Under the pieces are notes generated by a model that worked only from the letters and a program-made list of their open reading frames with translations, was not told the origin of the DNA and ran no database searches. A DNA stretch of 64,000 nt from Chthoniobacteraceae bacterium (GTDB lineage Bacteria > Verrucomicrobiota > Verrucomicrobiia > Chthoniobacterales > Chthoniobacteraceae), in contig CANFTB010000027.1 in NCBI GenBank assembly GCA_947449735.1, forward strand, positions 1 to 64,000. The letters run 5' to 3'. Below, piece by piece: positions 61,788-64,000 of the stretch. The position numbers and the translations under genes are program-made. Within the stretch, counting starts at the first letter, position 1. Each line of letters starts with the position of its first letter.

Positions 61788-63377
61788 CTAGCGGGTGGGG
61801 CCGTTGGGGCCCTGGCCGGGCTGCCATTTAAGGACGCCGCCGTCGACTCCGTCCTTCGGGATCTCCTGGGCGAACTGGTCGTCGTCCTTGAGTTCGGTGC
61901 GCAGTTTGGCCAGCTCGGCCTTGAGCGTTTTCACGAGGGCTGCGGACTCGGGGGCGTCGTAGAGGTTGCGCTGTTCGGTCGGGTCCTTGGTGAGGTCGAA
62001 GAGCTCCCAGGCGTCCTTTTTCCAGTAATGGATGAGCTTGTGCGTGTCAGTCCTCACGCCGTAGTGGGCGCGGGTGTTGTGGTGCCCCGGGTCGTGGTAG
62101 TAGCGGTAGTACATCGAGGTGCGCCACTGGGCGGGTTTTTCGCCCTTGAGGATCGGGACCAGCGAGCGGCCCTGCATGTCCGAGGGGATGGGCAGCCCGG
62201 CCATATCGAGGAAGGTGGGGGCGTAGTCCGCGTTGATGGCGAAAAGGTCGGTGACGGCGCCAGTCTTTGCGACGCCCGGCCAGGAAATCATGAGGGGGAT
62301 GCGGAGGGAGGGTTCGTACATGAAGCGCTTGTCGTACATGCCGTTGTCCCCGAGGAAAAAGCCGTTGTCCGTGGTGTAGATGACGACGGTGTTGCGGTCG
62401 AGCCCCTCGGAGGCCAGCCAGGCACGGAGGCGGCCGATTTGGTCGTCCACGCCCTGCACGCAGGCGAGGTAGTCCTTCATGTACTTTTGATATTTCCAGA
62501 CGAAGAGCTCCTCGCCGGTGAGCGTCTTTTTAACGCCGTTTTCTTCGATCTCCACGGAGTCCGGCTTTGCGGCGAGCCACTGGTTTTTGGCCTTCATGTC
62601 GAGCCCCTCCGGAGGGGTGAGCTTAAGGTCTCTACGGGTGAGGTCGTTTCGGACAGTCTGTGCGTTTTCGGGAAGCGCCGCCGGGCGGGTGGCGTAGTTG
62701 TCGCGCAAAGAGGAGGGTTCGGGGATGGTCAGCTTGGCAAACTTGGCCTCGTTTTCAGGATCCGGCTGCCATTCGCGGTGCGGCGCCTTGTGATGGAGCA
62801 TCATGAAGAAGGGCTTGTCCTTCGGGCGCGCCTTGATGGCCTCGATGCCGAGGTCGGTGATGACCTGCGTGGCGTAGCCCGGATAGACGCGGGCGCCTTC
62901 GGAGTTGTAGAGAATCGGATCGAAGTAGCGGCCCTGGCCGGGGAGGATGTTCCATTGGTCGAAGCCCGTCGGATTGGAGCCGAGGTGCCATTTGCCGATC
63001 ATCATGGTGTGGTAGCCGCCGGACTGGAGCAGTTTGGCAACAGTCTGCTGGCTGCCGTCAAAGATGTTGAAGACCGGGGTGCCGTTCAGGTGCGAGTATT
63101 TGCCCGTAAGCACAGTCGCGCGGCTGGGGGTGCAGATGGAGTTGCACACAAACGCGTTTTTGAAGCGGACGCCGTCGGCGCCTAGCTTGTCGAGATGGGG
63201 CGTCTGGTTGATTTTGGAGCCGTAGGCGGAGATGGAGTGCGAAGCGTGGTCATCCGTCATGATGAACAGGATGTTGGGCCGGTCCTGGGAGGCTGCCGCG
63301 GCGTGGGCTTTGGCAGGATTTGCGAGGATCGCAGCGGCCAGGCAGCCGAGAAAGACAGAGGCGGGATGGACTTTCAT
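61788..63377 (-). CDS. Secreted sulfatase
   Basis: A 529-residue type I sulfatase starting at ATG 63377 with a signal peptide (MKVHPASVFLGCLAAAILA). The active-site motif is CTPSR (Cys82-Arg86), the Cys needing oxidation to formylglycine by an FGE or anaerobic maturase. NILFIMTDDHA binds calcium near the front, and GKWHLG, YTTDNGFFLGDNGMYDK and the C-terminal sulfatase domain follow. It would remove sulfate from polysaccharides. It lies 119 bp after a DUF1501 gene, and the lactonase follows 76 bp later; maybe one unit. Confidence 0.94.
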   Translation of the reverse strand: MKVHPASVFLGCLAAAILANPAKAHAAAASQDRPNILFIMTDDHASHSISAYGSKINQTPHLDKLGADGVRFKNAFVCNSICTPSRATVLTGKYSHLNGTPVFNIFDGSQQTVAKLLQSGGYHTMMIGKWHLGSNPTGFDQWNILPGQGRYFDPILYNSEGARVYPGYATQVITDLGIEAIKARPKDKPFFMMLHHKAPHREWQPDPENEAKFAKLTIPEPSSLRDNYATRPAALPENAQTVRNDLTRRDLKLTPPEGLDMKAKNQWLAAKPDSVEIEENGVKKTLTGEELFVWKYQKYMKDYLACVQGVDDQIGRLRAWLASEGLDRNTVVIYTTDNGFFLGDNGMYDKRFMYEPSLRIPLMISWPGVAKTGAVTDLFAINADYAPTFLDMAGLPIPSDMQGRSLVPILKGEKPAQWRTSMYYRYYHDPGHHNTRAHYGVRTDTHKLIHYWKKDAWELFDLTKDPTEQRNLYDAPESAALVKTLKAELAKLRTELKDDDQFAQEIPKDGVDGGVLKWQPGQGPNGPTR

Positions 63378-63496
63378 GAGAGGGGTGTGCGGCAGGAAAG
63401 GGGGGATGAGAGGGGAGTCTGTTTTGAGTCGGGCAGGACCGCAAGACGCGGCTGTCGCGGCACGTGGCGCCGGCGTGTGCGGTACGGCCGGGCAGA

Positions 63497-64000
63497 TCAG
63501 GTGAGCCCCGGGATGGGCTGTGCAGAATAGAGGGAGTGCGGCCTCTGGAGCGGGTCGTGCCATTCCATGGTGTGCGGGATGCCCAGCGCCTGATAGATCG
63601 TGGCTGCGAGGTTTTCGGGTGTTTGCGGGGCGCTTGTCGGGTAGGCGCCCTTGGCGTCGGTCGAACCGATGACGGTGCCGCCCCGGACGCCGCCGCCTGC
63701 GAGGAGAACGGTTTGGGCGGCGCCCCAGTGGTCGCGGCCCGGGAGCTTGGCGCCCGGTAGGGTAGAAATTTTAGGGGTGCGCCCGAACTCGCTTCCCATG
63801 ACGACGAGGGTTTCGGAGAGGAGACCGCTGGCCTCGAGGTCCTCGATGAAGGCGCTCACGGAGCGGTCCATGGGGGGGAGGAGAAAGTCTTTGAGGTTGG
63901 GGAAGGCGGCCTGGTGGGTGTCCCAGGATTCGTTGTTGCCGAGGTTGACCTGGATCATGCGGACCCCGTTTTCCAGAAGCCTGCGGGCCATGAGCAGGGA
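63497..64000 (-). CDS. DUF1501 secreted protein, C-terminal part (cut by window end)
   Basis: Only the last 167 or so residues are in the window; the gene continues past 64000. Visible motifs NESWDTHQAAFPN, LVVMGSEFGRTPKIS and GRDHWGAAQTVLLAGGGV are the conserved C-terminal half of DUF1501. It is a third DUF1501/1552-type unit, here adjoining a sulfatase. Confidence 0.9.
   Translation of the reverse strand, partial: SLLMARRLLENGVRMIQVNLGNNESWDTHQAAFPNLKDFLLPPMDRSVSAFIEDLEASGLLSETLVVMGSEFGRTPKISTLPGAKLPGRDHWGAAQTVLLAGGGVRGGTVIGSTDAKGAYPTSAPQTPENLAATIYQALGIPHTMEWHDPLQRPHSLYSAQPIPGLT

Noticed and set aside
61782-63185. 467-codon plus-strand frame over the sulfatase
   Set aside because: Antisense shadow of a strongly supported sulfatase; Val/Gly-rich without motifs.

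Overview
The window looks like chromosomal DNA of a GC-rich Verrucomicrobiota bacterium (PVC group). The strongest evidence is a dense set of families largely restricted to this group: DUF1501, DUF1549/DUF1553, DUF1552 and DUF1592/1588/1585 proteins with CxxCH haem motifs, a PVC-type membrane dehydrogenase with HEAT repeats, WD40-cytochrome hybrids, a sulfatase and FGE-like domains. Housekeeping genes are scattered among them. No 16S sequence is present, so no genus is proposed. No phage, intact insertion sequence, CRISPR array or intact tRNA was seen.

Layout. 1-4000: a class I lysyl-tRNA synthetase preceded by a dispersed 120-bp repeat, a TSUP transporter, and a menaquinone methyltransferase fused to a small membrane domain. 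4000-13200: a leftward operon of four secreted or periplasmic proteins (PPC-domain, DUF1549/1553, cytochrome-WD40, DUF1501). 13500-14400: an SGNH hydrolase. 14800-30700: mostly housekeeping genes (argB, mdh, acpP, fliW-csrA, purE-purK, Sua5-type gene, LolD-type ATPase, ilvE, mcsA-mcsB, a TPR protein, cimA), with a tRNA-like relic after argB and a large hydin-like surface protein. 30800-34000: a SWIM-SNF2 helicase. 34000-44300: secreted proteins, a frameshifted Rpn-type nuclease gene, an AlkB-like oxygenase and a DUF1592-DUF1552 pair. 44400-51800: MFS transporter, alpha/beta hydrolase, a receptor-like kinase with two FGE-like domains, hemW, and an exported lectin-fold protein. 52100-56200: a second DUF1552-DUF1592 pair. 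56400-60500: mgtE with a small partner, diverging from dnaX-ybaB. 60500-64000: lactonase, sulfatase and a DUF1501 gene cut by the window end.

Functionally, the secreted cytochrome/DUF operons, sulfatase, esterases and lactonase suggest a degrader of complex, possibly sulfated, polysaccharides that moves electrons through periplasmic c-type haem proteins; this is inference from family distribution. The housekeeping genes cover branched-chain amino acid synthesis (cimA, ilvE), purine synthesis (purE, purK), arginine synthesis (argB), protein quality control (mcsAB) and post-transcriptional control (csrA-fliW).

The most interesting non-gene signals are a 12-bp palindrome TTTGCCGGCAAA found in two unrelated promoter regions, the 120-bp structured repeat present twice 52 kb apart, an attenuator-like hairpin directly before mdh, a triple in-frame stop cassette at the end of mcsB, and several short tandem repeats in untranslated regions. 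Many start codons lack a recognisable Shine-Dalgarno sequence, while a few genes have near-perfect ones.
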